DNA from: DATLMR01 sp035634255
GTDB taxonomy: Bacteria; Acidobacteriota; Blastocatellia; UBA7656
Assembly (NCBI GenBank): GCA_035634255.1
Contig: DASQDI010000155.1
Coordinates: 1 to 43,993, forward strand
Length of the DNA stretch: 43,993 nt
Direction: 5' to 3'
Shown piece after piece: positions 1 through 5,975 of this stretch (its first letter is position 1; the number at the start of each line of letters is the position of its first letter). A program made the position numbers and the translations under genes. The notes under the pieces are model-generated. The model saw nothing but the letters and a program-made list of their open reading frames with translations. It was not told the DNA's origin and made no database searches.

Positions 1-2
1 AT

Positions 3-50
3 GCGGTCACAGAATCGGCAGCGGAAGCGTTGGCTGCCGCTGGCATTTAG
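3..50 (+). CDS. Possible C-terminal tail of a gene entering from the left
   Basis: Frame 3 of the plus strand is open from the window edge to TAG at 48-50 and reads as an Ala/Glu-rich helical tail (AVTESAAEALAAAGI). The first 50 bases are richer in G+C than the 2 kb that follow, so this may be the end of a host gene lying against the AT-rich island. Fifteen codons cannot establish a family, and the open frame could be chance. Confidence 0.28.
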   Translation, partial: AVTESAAEALAAAGI

Positions 51-97
51 ACCGGCTTTAATTTGTTGCTCAGTAGCTTTGCAGTAGCGACATTGAC

Positions 98-533
98 TCA
101 TTCATTCTTTATACACCAGCTACCTATGTTTAGCCACTCCCTATACAAGTCGAGTAACGGAGTGCGGACAGCTTTTAGTTCGTTGTAGATTCCGGCGAGG
201 TTTGTTTCTCTGGGTTCCCACTTCAGTTCAATGTGCTTTGCGCCGATTAGTTCAGAGGTAACAAGGCAGAGCATCGACAGGTCAGGCCGCGCTTTGGTTT
301 TTCCTTTTTCATCCATCTAATCGTGTTCATCGAGTCTGTGATAATCGTATCCCCTGGATTACAGATAGCAGCAGCATACGCGACACCCAGCAGCTCCCCT
401 TCGTTATTCGTGAACCCAGGCTTTTTCATTTCCTCGCGCCGGACTAAGACATTGTACTGATCCACCACCCAGAAACCACCACCTGTAGGGAAGGGTTTTT
501 GTCTATGGTGAATCCATCAGTGTAGTAGGTCAT
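98..533 (-). pseudogene. RNase H-like protein broken by two frameshifts
   Basis: Starting from ATG at 533, three successive minus-strand frames each read as part of one RNase H fold. First comes YTDGFTIDKNP (first catalytic Asp, at 533 to about 490). Next is GGGFWVVDQ with NNEGELLGVAYAA (Glu) and TIITDSMNTI (second Asp), from about 485 to 305. Last is IELKWEPRETNLAG (C-terminal motif), down to TGA at 98-100. Both joints need a one-base shift in the same direction and both fall beside five-base homopolymers (near 488-502 and 297-312). The start overlaps the stop of the upstream gene as ATGA, which supports this start. The shifts could be sequencing deletions or real decay. RNase H would remove RNA from RNA-DNA hybrids, plausibly primers during element replication. 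Confidence 0.7.
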
Positions 534-976
534 AGTTTTCCTATCTGTTCCCTTGCCTCTAAGAATTTTTTATACCCCTTACTTCCTTCCTTATCTTTAC
601 TTAACTTACTTACTTTAGCAGGCACTTGCCCGTCACTTGTCTGACATTTGCCGCACACTGGGTAGGAACTTGGCTGTCTTCGGTCTTCCCGTTGGTTCTG
701 ATACTTGTCCCAATTCAGTAAATGCACGAAGAATTCCCCCTCTTTCTCGAAGAAATGGAGCGTCTTAAATGTCTTCAATTCACCTAACCATTGTTCATCA
801 TCGGTATCATCAAAGCCGAAAATAAGTCTTCTAAGGCTTCGATAGTCGCCTCTAAGGTAGCCGTCATCATCAGCGTTGGAGATTAAGCCGATAAAGGCCA
901 GTCTTGCTTTAATTGATAGTCTGTTGAACTCTGGATCTTCCCAGATAGTGGGAGTAATCATTCTTTTGCGGGCCAT
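530..976 (-). CDS. Phage-type replication-module protein (replisome-organizer-like N-terminus)
   Basis: The 148-residue product begins RKRMITPTIWEDPEF and continues with LSIKARLAFIGLISNADDDGYLRGD. This is the pattern of the winged-helix N-terminal domain of phage replisome-organizer and DnaT-like proteins, followed by a segment resembling their usual EFFVHLLNWDKYQ strand and a basic tail. The C-terminal region has a CxxC pair (VCGKC) and is rich in Lys and Ser. Such proteins usually act in phage or plasmid replication initiation by recruiting helicase. The gene overlaps the RNase H start by ATGA, implying translational coupling. No clear Shine-Dalgarno sequence lies before ATG 976, and an internal ATG at codon 6 is an alternative. 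A promoter and a structured leader lie upstream. Confidence 0.75.
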   Translation of the reverse strand: MARKRMITPTIWEDPEFNRLSIKARLAFIGLISNADDDGYLRGDYRSLRRLIFGFDDTDDEQWLGELKTFKTLHFFEKEGEFFVHLLNWDKYQNQREDRRQPSSYPVCGKCQTSDGQVPAKVSKLSKDKEGSKGYKKFLEAREQIGKL

Positions 977-1010
977 ATATTTGTGAGAAAAATAAAACCC
1001 CTCGCACAGC

Positions 1011-1070
1011 GGCTTGGGGAAGCAAGCCGACTATGCAAGAGGCACTATTTTTCTTGCGCTTCCCCGCAAG
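1011..1070 (-). promoter_or_regulatory. Two hairpins with complementary loops in the replication-gene leader
   Basis: Hairpin one is GGCTTG (1011-1016) with CAAGCC (1023-1028) and loop GGGAAG. Hairpin two is CTTGCG (1053-1058) with CGCAAG (1065-1070) and loop CTTCCC. The loops are exact reverse complements and the whole units are imperfect inverted copies of each other. The RNA could therefore form two small hairpins, a loop-loop kissing complex or one long hairpin. On the plus strand hairpin two is followed by TGTTTTT, so it may also work as a terminator in that direction. On the minus strand the pair lies in the leader of the gene starting at 976. Confidence 0.6.
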
Positions 1071-1134
1071 TGTTTTTATGGATGTTTTGTAAGGTATCCC
1101 CCAGCGGATTACTGGTTGGGGTGTTTGTATAGGC

Positions 1135-1162
1135 AGTATATACCCTACACAGAGCGTGTCAA
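1135..1162 (-). promoter_or_regulatory. Sigma-70-like promoter for the replication gene
   Basis: On the minus strand TTGACA (1157-1162) is separated by 16 bases from TATACT (1135-1140), which matches the -10 consensus at five of six positions. Transcription would begin near 1128, giving a leader of about 150 bases that contains the paired hairpins. Confidence 0.6.
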
Positions 1163-1169
1163 TGGGTAG

Positions 1170-1178
1170 TTATCCACA
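1170..1178 (+). other. DnaA-box sequence
   Basis: TTATCCACA is the exact bacterial DnaA-box consensus. It lies between the microviridin-like gene and the promoter of the replication gene. A second perfect copy is at 2071-2079. A single 9-mer is weak evidence alone, but both perfect copies are intergenic. Confidence 0.4.
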
Positions 1179-1182
1179 AGCT

Positions 1183-1326
1183 CTAATCGGGTGGATTATC
1201 GTCATTGTCAGATGGGTACTTATCAGTTACATTCCCAGGCCCAGCTTTTATGCTTGTCTTAACGTTGGGAAACTCTTGACCCTCAAGAAATCTCGCAAAG
1301 AATGGTTGCTCTTTTTTCGTATCCAT
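1183..1326 (-). CDS. Microviridin-type graspetide precursor peptide
   Basis: This 47-codon gene starts at ATG 1326, preceded by a perfect AGGAGG (1332-1337) with a five-base spacer, and ends at TAG 1183-1185. Residues 8-14 are PFFARFL, the leader motif recognised by microviridin ATP-grasp ligases in the known family. Residues 34-43 are TDKYPSDNDD, which fits the core pattern TxKxPSDx(D/E)(D/E). By analogy with characterised microviridins, Thr34-Asp40 and Ser39-Asp42 would be ester-linked and Lys36-Asp43 amide-linked, giving a tricyclic peptide that usually inhibits serine proteases. The usual Trp of the core is Asn here, and the tail after the core is NPPD. No ATP-grasp ligase, acetyltransferase or exporter is present in the window, so modification is inferred only. 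The peptide has no signal sequence. Its promoter is nearly identical to that of the cysteine-rich gene upstream. Confidence 0.85.
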   Translation of the reverse strand: MDTKKEQPFFARFLEGQEFPNVKTSIKAGPGNVTDKYPSDNDDNPPD

Positions 1327-1344
1327 TGTTACCTCCTGAGCGCA

Positions 1345-1374
1345 AAGATACTCTCTGCATTACTGCTATGTCAA
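1345..1374 (-). promoter_or_regulatory. Promoter of the microviridin-like gene
   Basis: Minus-strand TTGACA (1369-1374) and TATCTT (1345-1350) are 18 bases apart. The surrounding blocks AAAGTAATTGACAT and AGTATCTTTGC are repeated with the same spacing before the cysteine-rich gene. The -35 box abuts that gene's stop codon TAA (1375-1377). Transcription would start near 1338, so the Shine-Dalgarno sequence would sit almost at the 5' end of the mRNA. Confidence 0.75.
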
Positions 1375-1668
1375 TTACTTTGGCAAACTGGTCTTAGGTG
1401 TCACTGTGGCTAACTCCCCGCGACAATACTCCTCAGGAGGAAGGCATATGGTTGCCGGGTTGCAATACCATTGACAATCTGTATAAGCCGCACAACAGCT
1501 AGCCTCGCCACGACCAGACCCCATGCAATCCCAAAACTGTGCTTGGCATATCTGGCAACATAGATTAATACTCTCAGGGGCAACGGCATTAGACTTGGAC
1601 GCTGAAGCAAAGATGAGTAGACCGAACAGTGCTACAAGGATAAGAAGTCTGCTGATTTGCTGTCGCAT
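1375..1668 (-). CDS. Small secreted cysteine-rich protein
   Basis: The start at ATG 1668 is chosen because AGGAGGGG lies seven bases upstream. The product is 97 residues. It begins with a signal peptide (basic MRQQISR, then a Leu/Ile/Ala-rich core, with likely cleavage after SNA near residue 28). The mature part has ten cysteines, including two CC pairs (LCCQIC, SCCAAY) and C residues before the end at EYC, then a Thr/Pro tail. The even number and spacing suggest a disulfide-bonded extracellular peptide. I do not recognise the family. It lies directly upstream of the microviridin-like gene and shares its promoter design, so the two may be expressed together. Role unknown: toxin, inhibitor or surface protein are all possible. 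Confidence 0.75.
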   Translation of the reverse strand: MRQQISRLLILVALFGLLIFASASKSNAVAPESINLCCQICQAQFWDCMGSGRGEASCCAAYTDCQWYCNPATICLPPEEYCRGELATVTPKTSLPK

Positions 1669-1691
1669 AAGCACCCCTCCTTTTGTATGCA

Positions 1692-1721
1692 AAGATACTC
1701 CTCGCCTTCGTGGAATGTCAA
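1692..1721 (-). promoter_or_regulatory. Promoter of the cysteine-rich gene
   Basis: Minus-strand TTGACA (1716-1721), 18-base spacer, TATCTT (1692-1697). The flanking AAAGTAA before the -35 box and the GAG before and TGC after the -10 box match the promoter at 1345-1374, whereas the middle of the spacer differs. Transcription would start near 1685, 17 bases before ATG 1668. Confidence 0.75.
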
Positions 1722-1750
1722 TTACTTTACGTGCCTCTAATGCAGCAAGG

Positions 1751-2029
1751 TTATTGGGGTATTGAGGAAATATCCACAGGGTATGACTTATCTCTTCTGA
1801 ATGTTTTTTGGAATCCTTGTTTTACTATTTCCTTATCCTTTTGGATTATCCACGTATAACGAGACTCATCGGATTTGATTGCATTAAATAATATCCGAGT
1901 TTGCACCTTTATATACGCCTGTACTAATTTATCGCTCCATCCTTCAAGCTGTCCTTCTGCACCCTGATTGAAAACCTGTTCGGTGTAGCATTCATAGAGG
2001 ATGTCCCACAGTTCTTCGTCTGTCACCAT
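1751..2029 (-). CDS. Hypothetical 92-residue protein of the island
   Basis: The frame runs from ATG 2029 to TAA 1751-1753 and is preceded by AGAGG at a suitable distance. The product is acidic at the start (VTDEELWDILYECYTEQ), predicted mostly helical, and ends with a basic stretch (KTFRRDKSYP). No signal peptide, membrane segment or known motif is visible. It is the first of the small minus-strand genes of the AT-rich island, followed by the cysteine-rich gene after 83 bases. It may be a small DNA-binding or regulatory protein of the element, but nothing in the sequence shows this. Confidence 0.55.
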   Translation of the reverse strand: MVTDEELWDILYECYTEQVFNQGAEGQLEGWSDKLVQAYIKVQTRILFNAIKSDESRYTWIIQKDKEIVKQGFQKTFRRDKSYPVDISSIPQ

Positions 2030-2070
2030 TACAAGCCTCTGGCACGGTTATTTGTTAGGGTTTTTAGGAG

Positions 2071-2079
2071 TTATCCACA
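2071..2079 (+). other. Second DnaA-box sequence
   Basis: A perfect TTATCCACA in the noncoding stretch upstream of the gene starting at 2029. One-mismatch relatives are at 1770-1778 and 1847-1855, but those lie inside that gene's codons and are probably chance. Confidence 0.35.
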
Positions 2080-2145
2080 ATCTTAAGAAGGAATGTCATA
2101 TATAATGAAAGATAATATCCACTTGTGAGCCCTCTCCTGCTTAGG

Positions 2146-2174
2146 ACCGGGCGGGGAGGATTGCCCCGCCCGGT
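2146..2174 (-). terminator. Strong hairpin after the ADOP gene
   Basis: ACCGGGCGGGG (2146-2156) pairs perfectly with CCCCGCCCGGT (2164-2174) around a seven-base loop. It lies 14 bases beyond the stop of the permease gene. There is no T-run on the minus strand, so it may stabilise the 3' end or stop transcription without a classical U-tract. It also marks the boundary with the AT-rich island. Confidence 0.6.
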
Positions 2175-2187
2175 CTAATGCCCTCTG

Positions 2188-4608
2188 CTATTCGTAGCGG
2201 AGCGCGATCATCGGGTCCACCCTTGTTGCCCTGCGGGCCGGGATGAAACTCGCTACCACGGCCACCAGAGTCAGCAGCGCGGAGATCGCGACGAAGGTGA
2301 CGAGGTCGGTCGCGCTTACGCCGTAGAGCAGAGCGGTCATCAATCGCGTCAGGAGGAACGACGCGAGGATGCCGATCCCTACACCTACAGCGGCGAGCGC
2401 GATGCCCTGCCCGACGATCATCTTTACTATGTCCATTCGCTGCGCGCCCAACGCCATGCGGATGCCGATCTCGTGCGTGCGCTGAGTCACCGAGTACGCG
2501 ATCACGCCGTAGATGCCGACCGACGCCAGAATCAAAGCCACTCCCGCCAGTATCGCGAACAGCAGCATGTTCAGCCGACGCTGCGCCATCATGTCGCCTA
2601 ACAGCGCGTCCATAGGCTTGACGGTGAAGACCGGCAGGTCTCCGTCGAGCGAGCGGACCGCCTCGCGCACCGCGCCCGTCAGGCTCGTGGGGTCTGACGT
2701 GGACCTGACGGCCAGCATCATCCCTCTGGCGGGGGCCTGCCCGTGGGGGAGGAAAGTCTCCGGCCGCACCTCCGCGTCAAAGCCCGTCCGGCGAACGTCG
2801 CCCACTACGCCGACTATCGTCATCCACTGCGGGTCGCCGTTGCCGGGGGAGCCGTACATGAACCGCTTGCCTATGGGGTCTTCGCCCTGCCAGTACCGCT
2901 TCGCCATCGTCTCGTTGATGATGACGACATCGGGCGCGCCGCTGGCGTCCTGCGGCGTGAACTCACGCCCGCCGACGAGCGGGATACCCATCGACTTAAA
3001 GAAGCCCGGCGTGACGATGTCGACGGGCACTTCGACCTGCTCGTTCGGCGCGAATGGCGCGCGGCCTTCGATTGTGAAGTTCGTGGAGTTCGGCGTCTTG
3101 CTCAGAAAGAGCGTTGATATCGCGCTGGCCGACTCGACCCCCGGCATGGCTTCGATGCGCTCCAGAAGCTGTTGGTAAAAATTCGTGGCCGTCACGTCCT
3201 CCTGGTACTTCGAGCCCGACAGCTGCAACCTGACCGTCAACAGCCTGTCAGGGTTGAATCCCAGCTTCACATCCTGGAGGTTCATGAAGCTCTTTATCAT
3301 CAGCCCCGCGCATATCAAGAGCACGAGCGCGGTCGCCACCTCGAACACGACGAGCCCGCTGCGAATCCGCTTGCCCTGTATCCCGCCCGACGAGCCGCGG
3401 CCGCCCTCCTTGAGCGATTCGGTCAAGTCGAGCCTTGACGCCTGCAACGCGGGGACGAGCCCGAAGATCAGCCCCGTCAGTAAAGATACCCCGAGCGTGA
3501 ACCCGAGCACGCGTCGGTCTATCGTGATCTGGTCGAGTCGCGGCAGGTCGGGCGGGCTGATGGCGAGCAGCAGGTCGAGCCCCCAGAAGGCGATCAGCAG
3601 CCCGACCCCCCCGCCGAGGAGCGCGAGCAGCAGGCTCTCCGTGAGCAGCTGGCGTATGATCCGGATGCGTCCCGCGCCGAGCGCCGTGCGGATCGCGATC
3701 TCTCTGGCCCGCGCGGCCGCCCGCGAGAGCAGGAGGTTCGCGACGTTCGCGCAGGCGATCAGCAGCACGAAGGCGACCGCCCCCAGAAGGGCGAGCAGGG
3801 CAGGGCGGACCGACCCGACCACCTGGTCGTGATAGGGCACGGGGTTGATGCCGTAGCCTTCCTGATTCGGGTTCTGATTCAGAATCCACCTGTTGACCAT
3901 TTCGAGGTTGGCCTTCGCCTGCTCGAAAGTGACCCCCGGCTTAACCCTGCCGATCACCTGGTAAGAGATGGCGTTCCGGTTAGCCATCTGTTGCTGAGTC
4001 AGCGCGATTGGCACCCACATCTCCGAGTCCTTCGCCGGGAAAGCGAACCCCTGCGGCATCACCCCGATCACGGTCCGGGGGGCGCCGTTCAGCTGGATCG
4101 ACTGCCCCACGATATTCCGGTCGCCGCCGAACCTCCTCTGCCATAACCCGTGGCCGAGTATGACCACCTGATCCTTCCCCGGCTGCTCCTCTTCGGGCGA
4201 AAAATTCCGCCCGAGCGCCGGGCTCACTCCGAGCAAGGGCAGGAGGCTGCCGGTCATCCACGCGCCCTGAACGCGCTCCGGCTCGCCCGACCCCGTGATG
4301 TTGAAGCTGCGGTTGTTGAAGGCCGCTATCGATTCGAGCACCTCGTTGTGGTCGCGGTAATCGGTGTAGTTGGGGAACGAGTGCCAGTCCTCGGCTATGT
4401 TGATCCGCGAGTTGTCCATCCAGATCATCACAAGCCTATCCGGGTCGGCGTAAGGAAGCGGGCGCAATAAGACCGCGTTGACGACGCTGAAGATGGCCGA
4501 GTTCGCCCCGATCCCCACCGCAAGCGCCAGCACTACCACGACCGTGAAAGCGGGCTTTTGCAAAAGCATCCGCACGCCGTAACGAAGGTCCTGCATAAGC
4601 GTTTCCAT
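2188..4608 (-). CDS. ADOP-type ABC transporter permease (MacB/FtsX family)
   Basis: This 806-residue membrane protein opens with MQDLRYGVRMLLQKPAFT, the hallmark start of the acidobacterial duplicated orphan permeases. It contains two MacB periplasmic domains (about residues 40-245 and 440-640) and two FtsX permease domains (about 270-390 and 690-800). The C-terminal part carries ASVGIYGVIAYSVTQRTHEIGIRMALGA, split by short gaps typical of the family, and ends RRATRVDPMIALRYE. Orphan means no ATPase gene lies beside it, which is true here. The family is linked to efflux or to moving lipids and proteins across the inner membrane, but the substrate is unknown. ATG 4608 is preceded by AGGAGG at four bases. 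The gene stands alone, divergent from the ATP synthase cluster. Confidence 0.93.
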   Translation of the reverse strand: METLMQDLRYGVRMLLQKPAFTVVVVLALAVGIGANSAIFSVVNAVLLRPLPYADPDRLVMIWMDNSRINIAEDWHSFPNYTDYRDHNEVLESIAAFNNRSFNITGSGEPERVQGAWMTGSLLPLLGVSPALGRNFSPEEEQPGKDQVVILGHGLWQRRFGGDRNIVGQSIQLNGAPRTVIGVMPQGFAFPAKDSEMWVPIALTQQQMANRNAISYQVIGRVKPGVTFEQAKANLEMVNRWILNQNPNQEGYGINPVPYHDQVVGSVRPALLALLGAVAFVLLIACANVANLLLSRAAARAREIAIRTALGAGRIRIIRQLLTESLLLALLGGGVGLLIAFWGLDLLLAISPPDLPRLDQITIDRRVLGFTLGVSLLTGLIFGLVPALQASRLDLTESLKEGGRGSSGGIQGKRIRSGLVVFEVATALVLLICAGLMIKSFMNLQDVKLGFNPDRLLTVRLQLSGSKYQEDVTATNFYQQLLERIEAMPGVESASAISTLFLSKTPNSTNFTIEGRAPFAPNEQVEVPVDIVTPGFFKSMGIPLVGGREFTPQDASGAPDVVIINETMAKRYWQGEDPIGKRFMYGSPGNGDPQWMTIVGVVGDVRRTGFDAEVRPETFLPHGQAPARGMMLAVRSTSDPTSLTGAVREAVRSLDGDLPVFTVKPMDALLGDMMAQRRLNMLLFAILAGVALILASVGIYGVIAYSVTQRTHEIGIRMALGAQRMDIVKMIVGQGIALAAVGVGIGILASFLLTRLMTALLYGVSATDLVTFVAISALLTLVAVVASFIPARRATRVDPMIALRYE

Positions 4609-4705
4609 AAAGCCTCCTCTGCCGAATCGAAATTGACCGTCTCCGGTCCGGGTACTATCAGGAAACTCTTATGCCACACAGTAATTCGAAATTTCCATCA
4701 ATCAC

Positions 4706-4780
4706 CCGACCGGCTTAAGAGCTAAACGGCCGGACGGAATGGGTTTATCACGCCCCGGCTCGTCGGGCCGACCGGCTTAA
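4706..4780 (+). repeat. 13-base direct repeat upstream of the ATP synthase cluster
   Basis: CCGACCGGCTTAA occurs at 4706-4718 and again at 4768-4780, 62 bases apart, in the 339-base gap between the ADOP gene and the ATP synthase genes. The inner ACCGGCTTAA is found a third time at 8189-8198 in the gap between the alpha and gamma genes. It could be a binding site for a regulator; the function is unknown. The rest of this gap holds the long hairpin at 4794-4827 and the promoter at 4871-4898; no gene is visible in it. Confidence 0.5.
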
Positions 4781-4793
4781 AACCCGAGACCTG

Positions 4794-4827
4794 TTCGCTT
4801 TTGGGAAACGGCCTTCCCAAAAGCGAA
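4794..4827. promoter_or_regulatory. 14-bp perfect inverted repeat before the ATP synthase promoter
   Basis: TTCGCTTTTGGGAA (4794-4807) and TTCCCAAAAGCGAA (4814-4827) flank the six-base loop ACGGCC. It lies about 45 bases upstream of the -35 box at 4871. It could insulate the operon as a terminator of leftward or rightward transcripts, or act as an operator. A run of T inside the stem makes it unlike a simple terminator. Confidence 0.6.
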
Positions 4828-4870
4828 GCGGGCCGGGGGCCGGGACGCCCCCGGACGGACTGCGCTTTCC

Positions 4871-4898
4871 TTGACACCATTTCCGGCCGTATGTTAAT
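4871..4898 (+). promoter_or_regulatory. Probable promoter of the ATP synthase cluster
   Basis: A perfect TTGACA (4871-4876) is followed after 16 bases by GTTAAT (4893-4898), four of six matches to the -10 consensus. Transcription would start near 4905, about 43 bases before the first start codon. Confidence 0.55.
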
Positions 4899-4947
4899 TT
4901 TCGTGGCTTGAACTGGCGGTAAATTCCTTATAAGGGAGTCCATACTA

Positions 4948-5427
4948 TTGCTCGCGATGATCGCTCTCGCTGCGGGCGAGGGCAATATCATTAACCCTGA
5001 TTTTTCGCTTGTCGTCATTCTCGTCCTTTTCGCCCTATTCGTCTTTCTGCTGAACAGGATTCTGTTCAGGCCGATCAGCCGGGTTCTCGACAAGCGGGAG
5101 GCGTTGACCGAAGGCGCTACGGCCGAGGCGCGCGCGGCGGCCGTCCAGTACCACGCGCGGCTCTCCGAGTACGAGACCTCCATCAGGAGCGCGCGCGCCG
5201 AGGGGTACAGGAAGCTGGAGCAGCAGCGCAGCGCCGGGCTCGAACAGAGGCGCGGGCTGATCGAGCGCGTAAAGGGGGAGACCTCCGCGGAGATCGAGCA
5301 GGCTAAGTCGAGCATAGCCCGGCAGACCTCCGAGGCGCTCGCCGCGCTCGAAGCGGAGTCCCGCCAGCTGGCCGGGAGAATCTCGCGCACCGTGCTCGGT
5401 CGCGAACTGGGAGGTGGGGCCGATTGA
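4948..5427 (+). CDS. ATP synthase F0 subunit b' (b-type)
   Basis: This 159-residue protein has one N-terminal membrane segment (about residues 17-38, FSLVVILVLFALFVFLLNRI) followed by RPISRVLDKREA and a long charged helix rich in Glu, Arg and Ala. This is the plan of the F0 b subunits that form the peripheral stalk holding F1 against rotation. A second b-type gene follows immediately, so this one is best called b', as in organisms with two different b subunits. The start codon is TTG at 4948, with AAGGGAG upstream; ATG 4957 is an alternative with poorer spacing. Its stop overlaps the next start (TTGA). Confidence 0.9.
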   Translation: MLAMIALAAGEGNIINPDFSLVVILVLFALFVFLLNRILFRPISRVLDKREALTEGATAEARAAAVQYHARLSEYETSIRSARAEGYRKLEQQRSAGLEQRRGLIERVKGETSAEIEQAKSSIARQTSEALAALEAESRQLAGRISRTVLGRELGGGAD

Positions 5428-5975
5428 TCTTCATTTCATCCATAATGCTGTTGCTCATGGCAGCCGACTCCGCCGCGTCCGGCGGCTTCCTGTGGAATAA
5501 GGACATATGGAGGGTGATCAACATCCTCATCTTCGTCCTCTTCCTCGCCTACATCTTCCGCAACAAGATCAGGATCGGGCAGGTCTTCGACGACCGCGCC
5601 GCCGCCATACTGAAGGACCTGGAGCAGGCGCGCCGAGACAAGGAGCAGGCCGAGGCGCAGCTCGCGCAGGTCGAAGAGCGGCTGAACCGGCTGGACCAGG
5701 AGATCGCCCAGATCCGCGCCGAGACCGAGCGCGAGGCCGAGGCCGAGGCCGAGCGCATAAGGCTTGCCGCCGCCGCCGACGCCGAGAAGATCAGGCAGAC
5801 GGCCCACCGCGAAATCGAGGGGGCGATGAAGGCCGCGCGCATGGAGCTGCGCGCGTTCGTCGCCGAGCGCTCGGTCGAAATGGCCGAGGCGATGATCAAA
5901 CGCGACATCCGCCCGGAGGATAACCATCGAATGGTGACAAAGTACGTCGACGAGCTGCGCGAGGTGAGTAGATGA
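5424..5975 (+). CDS. atpF: ATP synthase F0 subunit b
   Basis: The 183-residue product has a membrane segment at about residues 30-46 (INILIFVLFLAYIFRN) after a short outer segment, then a long coiled-coil stalk dominated by Glu, Ala, Arg and Gln (AQLAQVEERLNRLDQEIAQI). This is the b subunit, which dimerises with b' and binds delta at the top of F1. The start is TTG 5424, overlapping the previous stop, with GGAGG nine bases upstream. The gene ends in an ATGA overlap with the delta gene. Overlaps on both sides indicate one translationally coupled operon. Confidence 0.92.
   Translation: MIFISSIMLLLMAADSAASGGFLWNKDIWRVINILIFVLFLAYIFRNKIRIGQVFDDRAAAILKDLEQARRDKEQAEAQLAQVEERLNRLDQEIAQIRAETEREAEAEAERIRLAAAADAEKIRQTAHREIEGAMKAARMELRAFVAERSVEMAEAMIKRDIRPEDNHRMVTKYVDELREVSR

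Larger units (their letters stand above)
51..2140. mobile_element. AT-rich island with phage-like replication genes
   Basis: This stretch is much richer in A+T than everything to its right. It carries only small, tightly packed minus-strand genes and includes a phage-type replication-module protein overlapping an RNase H gene. It also holds two perfect TTATCCACA sequences and several good sigma-70 promoters. The composition change falls near 2140, just before the hairpin that follows the ADOP permease gene. No integrase, transposase, tRNA target or flanking repeat is visible, so the element type is unknown: a prophage remnant, plasmid-like insert, or an assembly junction are all possible. Confidence 0.5.

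Noticed and set aside
98..533. Programmed -1 frameshifting in the RNase H gene
   Set aside because: The A-runs are five bases long and do not make an X XXY YYZ slippery heptamer; sequencing error or decay is simpler.
1156..1413. Plus-strand open frame of 85 codons
   Set aside because: It lies opposite the microviridin-like gene, has no ribosome site, and its translation is hydrophobic noise; the minus-strand gene has AGGAGG and clear family motifs.
1770..1855. DnaA-box-like TATCCAC words at 1770 and 1847
   Set aside because: Both are inside codons of the gene at 1751-2029 and imperfect; only the intergenic perfect copies were kept.
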